From assembly GCF_002797395.1 (NCBI RefSeq), contig NZ_KZ454943.1:1848308-1912307 (forward strand): 64,000 nucleotides of DNA, in the 5' to 3' direction. Position numbers and translations under genes: made by a program. The DNA is from Bacillus solitudinis. Lineage in GTDB: Bacteria > Bacillota > Bacilli > Bacillales > Bacillaceae_D. Positions 55,004-64,000 of the stretch are shown one piece after another (the first letter of the stretch is position 1; every line of letters begins with the position of its first letter). The notes under the pieces were generated by a model. That model ran no database searches, had not been told where the DNA came from, and saw only the letters and a list, made by a program, of their open reading frames with translations.

Positions 55004-56628
55004 CTCCTCACACCTCCGTTTAAATCATTGGCTTTTGGAATAGTCACAACGAAACAAGCACCACCGCTTTCGCCGTCCTCAAGAAAAATCGTTCCTCCTA
55101 CTTCCTCAGCAGCCTTTTTTACAAGATGTAATCCAAATCCACGGTGATAGCCATCTTTACTAGAAAATCCTTTTTTAAAGACTTCTTTTTCTTTTTTAGG
55201 GTCAATCCCAGGACCATTATCTTCTATTTCGATTAATAATTCATTTCCTAAATCCGTAAAAGCTAAATAGATAGCAGGACTTTCTTGGTTGCTCTCTACT
55301 AACGCTTCAAATGCGTTCTCTAAGATGTTTCCTAAAATCGTGACAAGAGCTTCTTGCTGCTTTTGTGTAAGCTCTGTCAATAATGAACTGTCTTCACTAA
55401 TCGTTAAATCAAGACCCATTTCATGTGCCCGGTTCATCTTTCCAAGTAAAATAGCACTAACCATCGGGTCCTTTACTCGTTGAATTAAAAATTGAATGGA
55501 CTCCTGATGCGTTTCATGTTCTTTATTAATGAACTCAATGGCTTCTTTTATTTCATTTAACTGTAGCAAGCCTGAAATCGTATTTAATTTATTTGAAAAC
55601 TCATGCGTTTGCGAGCGTAAAGCATCTGCGTAACTTTGGGTTTGAGATAACTCTTCAGTTAGTGCTTTTATTTCCTTCCTACTTCGAAAGGTTGAGACGG
55701 CACCAACGACCCGATTCTCGAGGAAAATCGGAATCCGATTGACAATCGCTAAATCGTCCCCAATCCATAGCTCTTGATTAAACTGGCTAACCCCTGTTTC
55801 TAGAACTTCTGGTAGTCTAGTATTTGGAATGAGAGCTACTACCGGACTACCGATAATATCACCTTTTACTAGATGAGGCTCCATAAACTTTTTTGCTGCC
55901 TGGTTAAACATGACGACCATTCCTTCTTGGTTTACGGCTATAATTCCTTCATGAATTGACTCAAGGATTGCCCCGCGCTCTTTAAACATTCTACCGATTT
56001 CTTCAGGCTCTAAGCCGTGAATATCTTTCTTAAGCTGATAAGAAATTAAATAAGCAGCTAGAAGTCCAATCGCAATCATTGCCACGATAAACATCCAGAA
56101 ACCTAATTGATAATCATCAATAATCGTATTGATGTGGTCAACGAGAAATCCAACAGAAACCACACCTATAATTTCACCTTGCTGATTGTAGATTGGGACC
56201 TTTCCACGAATCGAGGGGCCTAACGAGCCAATTGCCTCTGATACGTAAGCTTGGCCATCATTTAAAGCCGCTTCATTATCTCCCCCTACCATCGTTTTAC
56301 CAATACGACCAGGGAGTGGATGAGAATAACGAATCCCTTCTCGGTTGCCGACCACGATAAATTCAGCACCAACCTCTTTACGAATTCGCTCAACAATCGG
56401 TTGAATTGTTAATTCAGGATGTTCCTCAGCAAATGCTTGTTGCACCTCAGGAATCAAAGAAACAGCTTGAGCTACACTTAACGCCCTCATCCCTATTTCA
56501 TCCTCTAGTGTTGACGCATGTCTCTCATTAAGCAAAAGACCGAGCAAGCTTAGCATAACGGTCGTTAGCAATCCAATCAGAACAATAATTTTCACTAAAA
56601 AAGGGAGACGAACCTTTCCATTTAACAT
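55000..56628 (-). CDS. Sensor histidine kinase, CitA/DcuS type
   Basis: 542-residue membrane kinase: TM1 near 10-32, an extracellular sCache/PDC-type sensor domain (35-170), TM2 near 175-195, a cytoplasmic PAS domain (~215-320), a SPOB-like dimerisation helix with the phospho-His in RSQTHEFSNKLNTISG near 343-358, and an HATPase domain (ENAFEAL, DNGPGID, GFGLHLVK). Carboxylate sensing is inferred from the family and the tct neighbours. Confidence 0.94.
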   Translation of the reverse strand: MLNGKVRLPFLVKIIVLIGLLTTVMLSLLGLLLNERHASTLEDEIGMRALSVAQAVSLIPEVQQAFAEEHPELTIQPIVERIRKEVGAEFIVVGNREGIRYSHPLPGRIGKTMVGGDNEAALNDGQAYVSEAIGSLGPSIRGKVPIYNQQGEIIGVVSVGFLVDHINTIIDDYQLGFWMFIVAMIAIGLLAAYLISYQLKKDIHGLEPEEIGRMFKERGAILESIHEGIIAVNQEGMVVMFNQAAKKFMEPHLVKGDIIGSPVVALIPNTRLPEVLETGVSQFNQELWIGDDLAIVNRIPIFLENRVVGAVSTFRSRKEIKALTEELSQTQSYADALRSQTHEFSNKLNTISGLLQLNEIKEAIEFINKEHETHQESIQFLIQRVKDPMVSAILLGKMNRAHEMGLDLTISEDSSLLTELTQKQQEALVTILGNILENAFEALVESNQESPAIYLAFTDLGNELLIEIEDNGPGIDPKKEKEVFKKGFSSKDGYHRGFGLHLVKKAAEEVGGTIFLEDGESGGACFVVTIPKANDLNGGVRR

Positions 56629-56648
56629 CTTGTCTCACTCCTCCCAGT

Positions 56649-57332
56649 TTAGATTTGGTCATTGGCTCTCGGCAGTTCCCAGTTAATAGGGAACTCGCCA
56701 TTTTCCTTTAAAATCCTATTCACTCTTGAAAACGGACCACTCCCAAAAAACCCACGGTTCGCCGAGAAGGGACTTGGGTGCGGAGCCTTTAGCAAGTAAT
56801 GGTTGCCTGTTATAAGATCTACTTTTGCTTGAGCATGCCGGCCCCATAAAAGGAAGATTACCGGTTGCTTTCTCTCATTTAATACTTCAATCACTTTATC
56901 TGTAAATTGCTCCCAGCCCTTTCCTTTATGAGAGGCAGCTTCCCCCGCTCTTACTGTTAAAACTGTATTTAACATAAGGACACCTTGCTTAGCCCATGGA
57001 ACTAGAGACCCGTGACTAGGAATCTCACAACCTATGTCGTTTTTTAATTCCTTAAATATATTCTTTAGTGATGGAGGCACCCTCACTCCTGGCTTGACCG
57101 AGAAACTTAAACCGTGAGCTTGTCCCGGGCCATGATAAGGATCCTGCCCGATAATGACAACCTTCGTTTGTTGATACGATGTATATTGTAACGCATTAAA
57201 TATCTGATCCATTGGCGGATAAACCGTAGCTGTTGCATACTCCTGTTTCAAAAAATGGTGCAAATCTTGATAATAAGGCTTTTCAAATTCTTCTTTCAAA
57301 TAATCGTTCCAATCATTTCCTAATATCATCAT
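56649..57332 (-). CDS. ung: Uracil-DNA glycosylase
   Basis: Family 1 UDG, removing uracil from DNA. 227 residues with the water-activating motif [18 protein letters not shown] near 63-80, and the DNA-intercalation loop [11 protein letters not shown] near 185-195. The start ATG-ATG-ATA has GGAGGG upstream; the first ATG is used here. Corresponds to ywdG. Confidence 0.97.
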   Translation of the reverse strand: MMILGNDWNDYLKEEFEKPYYQDLHHFLKQEYATATVYPPMDQIFNALQYTSYQQTKVVIIGQDPYHGPGQAHGLSFSVKPGVRVPPSLKNIFKELKNDIGCEIPSHGSLVPWAKQGVLMLNTVLTVRAGEAASHKGKGWEQFTDKVIEVLNERKQPVIFLLWGRHAQAKVDLITGNHYLLKAPHPSPFSANRGFFGSGPFSRVNRILKENGEFPINWELPRANDQI

Positions 57333-57432
57333 TAACACCCTCCCCACTTTTGTTTTATCTAGTTTACCATGAACAGTTAACGAGATTAGAACTTCAAACA
57401 AACCTGTACAAAATTACCTGTACTGCAACAAA

Positions 57433-57494
57433 AAGACCTAAAATGAACCACCTCTTTATTATTAATAACAAAGAGCTGTCTCATTTTAGGTCTT
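57433..57494 (-). terminator. Terminator after YjiH-type gene
   Basis: Perfect 14-bp outer stem AAGACCTAAAATGA with 57481-57494, and an inner 6-bp stem CTCTTT/AAAGAG. TTTTTG follows on the minus strand. It begins 39 bp after the stop codon. Confidence 0.75.
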
Positions 57495-57533
57495 GCCCGC
57501 TTCATCAAACCACTATCAAGATGGTTATACGAA

Positions 57534-58904
57534 CTAAAAAATAAGATGTGCGATAAGTACAACAACTGGTAACGTAATTAAAGTTCTCTCAATAAAGATA
57601 ATCACAAGGTCTAAAAAGGAAACAGGAATTTTCGACCCTAAAAGTAAACCACCAATTTCAGACATATAGATTAACTGGGTAACAGATACACAGGCAATGA
57701 CAAAACGTGTAAAATCACTTTCAATTCCACTACCTAAAATGGCTGGAAGGAACATATCTGCAAAACCAACAACCATCGTTTGTGCTGCAGCCGCTGCTTC
57801 CGGAACTTGCATCAATGTGAGAAGGGGGACAAACGGAGCCCCCAAAATAGAAAACAAAGGTGTAGTCTCAGCAAGAATGACAGCAATTGTCCCTAGCGCC
57901 ATTACAATCGGAATGACTCCTAACCACATATCGAGAACGTTTTTGGCGCCACCCTTAAGATTAACCATAAAGCTATTATTCGTATTCGCTCGCTTAAGAG
58001 CTAGATGAAGTCCCGATTTAAAAGAAGCACTTTCTGTTAATGCTTCGTATTGTGCTGAACGCGCTTCGCCAGAGATGTACGTATCCTTTTTACGAGATAA
58101 CGGTGGAATCCGCGGACAGATAACTGCTGCAATAAAACCAGCTATAACAATCGTTGCATAATATTGCACAAATAAATGTTGAAGATTCATTTGTTCTAAT
58201 ACAACAATACTGAACGTAATGGAGACAACTGAAAACGTCGTCCCAATAACAGCTGCTTCTCGTTTTGTATAAAGTCCATCTTCATATTGCTTATTCGTTA
58301 ACAAGACACCTACTGTCCCGTCCCCCATCCATGAAGCGGCACAGTCTATAGACGAACGACCTGGCAAGCGAAATAAAGGTCGCATCACTCTGTTTAGAAG
58401 TGTTCCAAATAACTCCATTAATCCAAAGTTCATTAACAACGGTAGAAAGAACCCCGCAAATAGAAAAACGGAGAACAAAACAGGCAGTAACACATATAAG
58501 AGAAACCCACCTGTATCATCTGACCATACAGCTTCTGGTCCAATTTGGAAAAGAGTCATTACAGCCAAGACGACACCAATAACTCGGACAATAACCCAAA
58601 ATGGATGAACAACAAACAACGATTTCCAAAACTCTTGCCCCATTATCCAACGAGGTTTTAATAAGGTAAGGGCAACTGTTAAAACTGCAGCAATGAGTAA
58701 AATTGCTGTTAAAATGTTTGGTAATGTATCTCCAAAAATATCCTGAACAATTCCAGCCAAAAAGGCTACCGGAATAGTAATTCCACCGTCACTAACTAGA
58801 GGGGTCATAAACAAAAAGATCCCAATAATGGACGGGATAATAAAAGCTAAATAATGCTTTAATGAATATTGCTCAGCTTTTGAATTTGTTTTTTCTATAC
58901 TCAT
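57534..58904 (-). CDS. YjiH-type membrane protein with nucleoside-recognition (Gate) domains
   Basis: 456-residue polytopic membrane protein with about ten TM helices. The Gate/nucleoside-recognition fold is suggested by GDGTVGVLLTNKQYEDGLYT near 193-212 and GFADMFLPAILGSGIES near 377-393. Family members resemble YjiH/SpmA-type proteins of uncertain substrate. Stand-alone gene. Confidence 0.85.
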   Translation of the reverse strand: MSIEKTNSKAEQYSLKHYLAFIIPSIIGIFLFMTPLVSDGGITIPVAFLAGIVQDIFGDTLPNILTAILLIAAVLTVALTLLKPRWIMGQEFWKSLFVVHPFWVIVRVIGVVLAVMTLFQIGPEAVWSDDTGGFLLYVLLPVLFSVFLFAGFFLPLLMNFGLMELFGTLLNRVMRPLFRLPGRSSIDCAASWMGDGTVGVLLTNKQYEDGLYTKREAAVIGTTFSVVSITFSIVVLEQMNLQHLFVQYYATIVIAGFIAAVICPRIPPLSRKKDTYISGEARSAQYEALTESASFKSGLHLALKRANTNNSFMVNLKGGAKNVLDMWLGVIPIVMALGTIAVILAETTPLFSILGAPFVPLLTLMQVPEAAAAAQTMVVGFADMFLPAILGSGIESDFTRFVIACVSVTQLIYMSEIGGLLLGSKIPVSFLDLVIIFIERTLITLPVVVLIAHLIF

Positions 58905-59105
58905 CTTACCCCTCTTTTCTAAAAATGTGTTTTTCCATTATCGTTTAATACGCCTTAATCATTATACATGATTATGAATATTTTTGCATAAGAAATTATT
59001 TTATAATAGTTTCCAGGTGTTGATAGCGGTTCCACATGACTACCATACTTCTAAAGCTTCGTAATTGTTAATTCCCTGCATATTCTCTCCTTCTTTATAT
59101 TACAA

Positions 59106-59149
59106 ATAGCACACTCTAAAGTTGATAGGTTCTCGCTTAGGTGTGCTAT
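59106..59149 (-). terminator. Hairpin after chemoreceptor gene
   Basis: ATAGCACAC pairs with GTGTGCTAT (59141-59149) over a 26-nt loop, 4 bp from the stop codon. A weak T-tail makes its strength uncertain. Confidence 0.5.
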
Positions 59150-59153
59150 ATTT

Positions 59154-60830
59154 TTATAGCTTAAATTTATTTACTTCTGATCGAAGCTCACTTGCTAGCT
59201 GACTCATCATTTCTGAGGACATTGCGATCTCCTCCATCGCGGCTAACTGCTCTTCTGTACTCGCGGTCACGTCTTGAGAGTGCTCGGCATTCTGAATGGA
59301 GAACGCCTCCATCTCCGTCAGTGACTCGCTTAATTGAACGGTGTTCATCGCTATGTTTTGCGTTGCATCTGAGACACTTAACATTTCCTGTATTACCTGT
59401 CCAATCGAGCCAGATATACTTGAGAACGATTGCCCCACCTCGTGAATGACCCTTATTCCAACCTCAACTTCCTCTGATCCCCGGTTCATCTCTTCTACTA
59501 CTTTCTCAGTATCAGTTTGAATCGCTCCAATCATAACAGAGATTTTCTCGGCGGATACTTTGGATTCTTCTGCTAGCTTCCGAACTTCGTCTGCTACAAC
59601 CGCAAAGCCTTTTCCATGTTCTCCCGCCCTCGCTGCTTCAATCGCAGCATTTAATGCGAGTAAGTTCGTCTGCTCTGATAATGAAGTTATGATGCTTAAA
59701 ATATTGCCGATTTCTTTGGAACGTTCGCCTAGCTGACCTACCAACTCTGAGGATTGACTGACGGTTTGATGTATTGTTCCAATCTGTCCAACAGCACGTG
59801 TGATAGCACCTTCCCCGTCCCGAGCCTGTTTCGATGCTTCGTCTGCTTTATCACTTGCACTTGCTGTAGCAATTGTAATCGTCTCTACACCAACGTACAC
59901 TTGCTTTGCCGCAACTGAACTTTCCTTCGCTTGAATGACAGTCCCCTCCGATGTATTGGACACACCTTGAATCGTCACGGCAATCTGATTGGTAGCTGCA
60001 GATGTTTCTTCAGAGCTAGCAGAGAGCCGTTCCGCTGTTTCTGCAACTTGATTGGTCATTGATGCTGTTTTCCCGATTAAACTTTTCAAACTCTCACGCA
60101 TCTCATTAAAGGCTTGGGTAAGTTGACCCACCTCATCCTTGGTTTTCACTGGAATTGTAGATCCCGTCAAATCCCCAGCAGCAATCCTCTGGACTGGTGC
60201 GACCAATCGCCTCAAAGGCCGTAGCATACTTGAGGACATGAAAACAGCAACAAGAATACTTAAAACCACAGCTCCCCCAGAAATAATTAAGGTCGTCGCT
60301 TGTAATGCGTTGCCAGATTGCTGCATTTGAGTTAGTGTCTGTGTAATCTCCTGGCGGTCTTCATCGCCTGTTGTGCGGAAGATACTCATCATTTGACGCG
60401 CGTTTTTTGTAGCTTTGCCTAGTAAAATAAGTTTTGCTTCATCCAAATTTCCATTATCAAACTCTGGAAACACCTCTTCCATTATAACGCTTGTCCATTC
60501 TGCATTTACTTTAACAATATGAAGCACAGCTTGATTTGTTGTATTTTCTTCAATCCAAGCTCCTAATTCCAAACTTTCCTTGGTTAACTTTTCAAACTCT
60601 AATTTATAATTACTATCCCCTATTAACACATATCCCCTTGCTAAGGCTAAGCGTTCAGCTACATTAAAGGCCATTCTCTCTGTTGCAAGTAACATTGGAA
60701 TGCTTTCTTCCTGTAAACCATCAATTGCATTGTTACTTTTCTCGGCATTCATAATCGTGTTCAGTGAAAGCCCAATGATTAGTAAAACAATGAAGGAAAA
60801 CCCAATACAAATTTTAGTCCGCAAACCCAT
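59154..60830 (-). CDS. Methyl-accepting chemotaxis protein
   Basis: 558-residue transmembrane chemoreceptor: TM1 near 7-27, a four-helix-bundle-type extracellular sensor, TM2 near 178-198, HAMP (200-252), and a long coiled-coil signalling domain with the conserved hairpin tip [20 protein letters not shown] near 383-402. Ligand unknown. It lies 13 bp downstream of the HAD gene and may share its transcript. Confidence 0.94.
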   Translation of the reverse strand: MGLRTKICIGFSFIVLLIIGLSLNTIMNAEKSNNAIDGLQEESIPMLLATERMAFNVAERLALARGYVLIGDSNYKLEFEKLTKESLELGAWIEENTTNQAVLHIVKVNAEWTSVIMEEVFPEFDNGNLDEAKLILLGKATKNARQMMSIFRTTGDEDRQEITQTLTQMQQSGNALQATTLIISGGAVVLSILVAVFMSSSMLRPLRRLVAPVQRIAAGDLTGSTIPVKTKDEVGQLTQAFNEMRESLKSLIGKTASMTNQVAETAERLSASSEETSAATNQIAVTIQGVSNTSEGTVIQAKESSVAAKQVYVGVETITIATASASDKADEASKQARDGEGAITRAVGQIGTIHQTVSQSSELVGQLGERSKEIGNILSIITSLSEQTNLLALNAAIEAARAGEHGKGFAVVADEVRKLAEESKVSAEKISVMIGAIQTDTEKVVEEMNRGSEEVEVGIRVIHEVGQSFSSISGSIGQVIQEMLSVSDATQNIAMNTVQLSESLTEMEAFSIQNAEHSQDVTASTEEQLAAMEEIAMSSEMMSQLASELRSEVNKFKL

Positions 60831-60843
60831 CTAACTCTCCCCT

Positions 60844-61548
60844 TTATGGTTGTTTCTTCTTATTGCCTCCGTTAAAAAAGGCAAGACCCTCTTTCTCTAT
60901 GGCCTCTCCAACCCTTCGATAGGTTAATTCCTTCGTTGACTTCAAATGAAGATGTGCTTGTTTCATCGCTTCATGTTCTCCAATTCCAATCGAAAACATG
61001 CTTGTCTGCAAAATCCCAGATAAGCCAGCTTCTCCATCTTCAATTGCAATACATTCAGATTCTTTCATGCCCAGCTTTTGTGCTGCTGTTTGAAATATTT
61101 CTGGATCTGGCTTTCCTCGTTCTAGTCTAGATACATCGACAACATGACCAAATCGTTCTAATATCCCAAGTTGCTGAAGTACCAATGTCGCATTTCGACT
61201 TGCCGAAGCAACGGCCATCGCTATTTGTCGACTGTATAAGTCTTCGATGAATGTATGAATACCTGGTAGGATATCTGCATTCGTTAATGTCTTAATAATG
61301 TCTTGATACTCCCGATTTCTCTGTTCACTGAGATTATTAATCTCCAAACGAGAGAGTTGCTTTCCAGATGTTTCAACAAGTTTTCGTAACGTATCTTGTC
61401 GACTAAGACCTTGTAATTTTTGATTTTCTTCCTCTGTTAATTGAAAACCTAGCCTCTCAGCTATTCGTTTATTAATCTTGTATTGAATCGGAACTGTATT
61501 TGAAATGACCCCATCCATATCAAAGATAACCGCTTTTATGTATGACAC
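60844..61548 (-). CDS. HAD hydrolase, beta-phosphoglucomutase-like
   Basis: 234-residue HAD-superfamily protein with FDMDGVISNT near 9-18 (nucleophile Asp and acid/base Asp), the Thr/Ser motif VASASRNA near 113, Lys in RGKPDPEIF near 145, and the IEDGEAGLSGI motif near 168. The residues match beta-phosphoglucomutase, but the usual maltose/trehalose phosphorylase partner is absent, so a general sugar-phosphate phosphatase remains possible. The start is GTG 61548 with AGGGGG 6 bp upstream. Confidence 0.85.
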   Translation of the reverse strand: MSYIKAVIFDMDGVISNTVPIQYKINKRIAERLGFQLTEEENQKLQGLSRQDTLRKLVETSGKQLSRLEINNLSEQRNREYQDIIKTLTNADILPGIHTFIEDLYSRQIAMAVASASRNATLVLQQLGILERFGHVVDVSRLERGKPDPEIFQTAAQKLGMKESECIAIEDGEAGLSGILQTSMFSIGIGEHEAMKQAHLHLKSTKELTYRRVGEAIEKEGLAFFNGGNKKKQP

Positions 61549-61794
61549 AGTAATCCCCCTCTTACCTATCAACATTTCTTCTATTTATATTAACTAAGTA
61601 TAATATATAACCTGAGAAGAAACGACTAGTAAATTCTTAGGGGCAAAATCTAACCCCACCTAAAAGTCCTTCATGTATTTTTAGCTCTTATCTAATTGTC
61701 TTCGTTTAATATTCTGTTTAGCTCTTAGACTTTATGGCAAAAATGAATAAAGATTGAAACACATTTTCCTCAACAATTCTTAAGGGGTTATAAG

Positions 61795-62892
61795 ATGAAC
61801 CGTATTTCAAACATCCAGTTATTTTTGCTGATCATTTCTTTTGAAGTAGGCAGTACTACCCTGTTTGCTTTAGGTATAGGTGCGGAACAAAATGCATGGA
61901 TTGTTATCATCATAGCTTTTCTAATCGGGCTAGGTTTGTTATGGGTTTATACTCAATTTCCTAGGTACTTTCCGCATCAGAACTTTGCCAAGATTTTAGA
62001 TGAGATTTTAGGTAAAAAGCTTTCAAAACCGTTGCTACTTCTTTTTGGTTTGTATTTTTATAGTCAGGCGAGTCACAACTTTTATGAATTTGGTGTTCTA
62101 ATTAATATGACTGCACTGCCAAGTACCCCTCTCGCTGTTATTTTATTACTGTTTATCTTTGTGACAATCTATATTCTCATTTTAGGTTTTGAAGTTTTTG
62201 CACGAACAGCGGAAATATTAATGCCTTATTTTCTGCTTTTTTTAAGTGTTCTTTATCTTGTGACTCTGTTTACAGGAGAAGTTGATATTAACTCCTTACA
62301 GCCTATATTAGGAGAGGGGATCGGGCTTGTACTAAAAGAGTTACCTACAGTTATAGCCTTTCCATTTGGGGAGATGGTTGTTTTCTTGATGTTTTTCCAC
62401 CTTATACAGGACCATAAGCTTATTCGAAAGACGGCCTTTTGGGGTTTGAGTGTTTCAGGCTTACTTCTTCTGATTTCGTTACTTTTCATGATTGCTGTTT
62501 TAGGTCCTGAACTAGCATCGAAATCTGAGGTTCCCTTTTTAGAAATGGTTTTGACGATAAATATAGCTGAGATTATTACAAACCTCGATAGTCTTGCCGT
62601 CTTCCTTATGTTTATAGGTGGCTTTTATAAAACAGCTTTACATTTATTTGGATTTAGTTTAGCAATTACTTGGGTATTTAACAAACAGAATCCTAAATGG
62701 GTCATTATTATTTTTGGATTACTCTTACCTTTCTACTCACTGCAACGTTTCCCAGGTTTAGATTATCAAAGATGGCTTGGGATTGAGAATGGCATTTATA
62801 GTATTTTATTGTTTTCGTTCCTGCCTGTATTATTGTTACTAATATGGGTTGTTAAGGAAAAGAAGAAATCTCCCCCAGTGAAAGGAGAATGA
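61795..62892 (+). CDS. GerAB-type spore germination permease
   Basis: B-subunit of a germinant receptor, APC superfamily, 365 residues with ten TM helices (MNRISNIQLFLLIISFEVGS start; LPTVIAFPFGEMVVFLMFFH near 183-202). Such proteins bind the germinant in the spore inner membrane. Here it stands without a co-directional A subunit; the C-subunit gene at the window edge is on the opposite strand. A 4-bp overlap joins it to a tiny membrane ORF. Confidence 0.93.
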   Translation: MNRISNIQLFLLIISFEVGSTTLFALGIGAEQNAWIVIIIAFLIGLGLLWVYTQFPRYFPHQNFAKILDEILGKKLSKPLLLLFGLYFYSQASHNFYEFGVLINMTALPSTPLAVILLLFIFVTIYILILGFEVFARTAEILMPYFLLFLSVLYLVTLFTGEVDINSLQPILGEGIGLVLKELPTVIAFPFGEMVVFLMFFHLIQDHKLIRKTAFWGLSVSGLLLLISLLFMIAVLGPELASKSEVPFLEMVLTINIAEIITNLDSLAVFLMFIGGFYKTALHLFGFSLAITWVFNKQNPKWVIIIFGLLLPFYSLQRFPGLDYQRWLGIENGIYSILLFSFLPVLLLLIWVVKEKKKSPPVKGE

Positions 62893-63026
62893 ATATGGCA
62901 ATGATTAAATTACTCATAAAAGAAGATATTCTCCTAGCTATTCTTTTTCTAGGGGGGGGGCTATTCTTTGTCATCCTTCTTGTATTCCTTTTTTATCATA
63001 CGCTTTCATTACTATGGAAGCGATAG
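62889..63026 (+). CDS. Small membrane ORF with a nine-G tract, ger-associated
   Basis: 45 codons (or 43 from ATG 62895, which has AAAGGAG 7 bp upstream), overlapping the gerAB stop. The product has one long hydrophobic stretch (ILLAILFLGGGLFFVILLVF) with Lys/Asp/Glu before it and Lys-Arg after it. Three consecutive glycine codons are GGG, making a nine-G homopolymer (62952-62960). Small D-type proteins encoded in ger operons are known to tune receptors; this could be one. It ends 2 bp before the gerAC stop. Confidence 0.55.
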   Translation: MNMAMIKLLIKEDILLAILFLGGGLFFVILLVFLFYHTLSLLWKR

Positions 63027-63028
63027 TC

Positions 63029-64000
63029 TTATTGTTTCGGTTGGAAAGGTCCTTTCATTAAACCAGTACTCGTTATATTAACAGTTACATCTACAGTGTA
63101 GGGGACATTCGAAAATGTTCCGGCCCAATCATCCTTCACTTTATTCCAAACAGTTGGATGATCTCGATTTAATACCTGACCAAAACCAAAAACATCAGAC
63201 TTAAACTCACTTTGGGCTTTATCTATGACCAACTTTATATCCTGTTCAATTACCTTTTTAGTTTGTTCTTCTACTTGCTTTAAGTACTCAATGAGTGCCT
63301 TCCTAGTTTTAAGCTCTCCCGTTGCTTGCTGTTCCGTAATTCTTGCTTCTTGCTCAACTTTAATCGTAAAAGAAATCTCTTCTCCATTTACTTCAGATTT
63401 GATTTGCGAAGTTACCTCTTTTAAAAGAATTGTTATAAACTTATCTTTCTCAAATAAGGAGGGAAGTGATAGAGCACCTCTAAAGACGGGCCCTTCTCCT
63501 CTGACCCAATTATATCCCCTTGTTTCAACCTCATTAATAAAACCTACTAATTTATCTTCTTTAAATACTGCTCCTCCGGAGAGTCTTACACTTTCAAAAG
63601 GCTCCGTTTTTATTTCTTCATAAATTAATACACCAATTACAGGATCAACCCCGTCTCCAAGTGTTTGCTTATAATAGTTTAAAACATTGATGCCCACTGT
63701 TGTATGTTCAGCATTATCAATTAGTCTTACTAAGTAATTAGCAGGAATACGTGAAATGTTATTTCCCTTGGTTGCAATTACTTTCTTTGCCTCTGCGCCT
63801 TTTGCAATAACAATCCAGACATAACCCCTTACTTCTTTTCCCCTTTGAAAGGCATCAACAACTGGAAGTAGACCATCTCTAGCGACCTCTTCACTAATAA
63901 TGATGACTTTATTATGTTCGAAAAAACCTTGACGTTCTATTGTTTGATTTGCATTTCTCATCACTTCATAAATCGTTTTTCCAGTGGTTGTAACCATTAA
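63029..64000 (-). CDS. Ger(x)C family germination lipoprotein, 5' end outside the window
   Basis: C-subunit of a germinant receptor. The visible 323 codons (open to the window edge) lack the signal peptide and lipobox expected ~60-70 residues further upstream. Typical Ger(x)C features: SGGAVFKEDKLVGFINEVET near 140-160, and the C-terminal segment DVFGFGQVLNRDHPTVWNKV near 270-289 followed by VDVTVNITSTGL. It is convergent with gerAB, which is unusual because ger A-B-C genes are normally co-directional. Confidence 0.92.
   Translation of the reverse strand, partial: LMVTTTGKTIYEVMRNANQTIERQGFFEHNKVIIISEEVARDGLLPVVDAFQRGKEVRGYVWIVIAKGAEAKKVIATKGNNISRIPANYLVRLIDNAEHTTVGINVLNYYKQTLGDGVDPVIGVLIYEEIKTEPFESVRLSGGAVFKEDKLVGFINEVETRGYNWVRGEGPVFRGALSLPSLFEKDKFITILLKEVTSQIKSEVNGEEISFTIKVEQEARITEQQATGELKTRKALIEYLKQVEEQTKKVIEQDIKLVIDKAQSEFKSDVFGFGQVLNRDHPTVWNKVKDDWAGTFSNVPYTVDVTVNITSTGLMKGPFQPKQ

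Overview
This window looks like chromosomal DNA from a spore-forming Bacillaceae, most plausibly an alkaliphilic Bacillus relative. The evidence is the gene order tdk-rpmE-rho-(glpX)-murA-fsa-fba-spo0F-ywjG-pyrG-rpoE, followed by argS, speE/speB, pbpG, ywhD, ywgA, ywfO, lipL, pta, hemQ, gerQ and ung, which is the ywj-ywd neighbourhood of Bacillus subtilis. Sporulation and germination genes (spo0F, pbpG, cwlJ, gerQ, gerAB, gerAC) and very acidic extracellular proteins fit the same picture. There are no rRNA or tRNA genes, phage genes, insertion sequences or CRISPR arrays.

Layout. 0.1-5.4 kb: a ganSPQA-like sugar operon (lipoprotein binding protein, two permeases, GH42 beta-galactosidase; no ATPase), with three hairpins after the binding-protein gene. 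5.6-15.9 kb: housekeeping genes on the minus strand. These include two gene remnants: the last codons of a Gfo/Idh/MocA dehydrogenase next to tdk, and a frameshifted glpX between rho and murA. 16-22.4 kb: a split HD-GYP gene, a TetR regulator, cardiolipin synthase, a hydrolase, a XapX protein, argS and ywiB. 22.7-25.3 kb: speB and speE separated by an 860-bp array of 61-bp repeats. 25.5-37.4 kb: pbpG, ywhD-ywgA-ywfO, glycerate kinase, lipL, pta, hemQ, and cwlJ-gerQ with a candidate sigma-E promoter. 37.5-40.1 kb: a GntR-controlled ABC exporter with a visible operator, and an acetyltransferase. 40.3-45.7 kb: xylose utilisation (xylA, xylB, a dehydrogenase, divergent xylR) with a clear xylO and a cre-like site.

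45.8-49.5 kb holds the most unusual gene set: amtB followed without real gaps by a GlnD-like DUF294 nucleotidyltransferase, a DnaQ-type exonuclease and a GlnR-like MerR protein that lacks the GlnR tail. A TnrA-like box lies about 50 bp upstream of the predicted amtB start point. 49.8-56.6 kb: an AbrB-type transporter, a tripartite tricarboxylate transporter (TctA, TctB, TctC) and its CitA/DcuS-type two-component system. 56.6-64 kb: ung, a YjiH-type membrane protein, a chemoreceptor, a beta-phosphoglucomutase-like HAD protein, gerAB with a tiny membrane ORF carrying a nine-G tract, and a convergent gerAC cut by the window edge.

Between genes there is a recurring set of hairpins with related cores and a shared TGGTTTT or TCGGCTTTT loop. 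Two of the copies are 34/39 identical and 16 kb apart, which suggests a dispersed intergenic repeat family. All functional calls are from reading the sequence; no database search was run.
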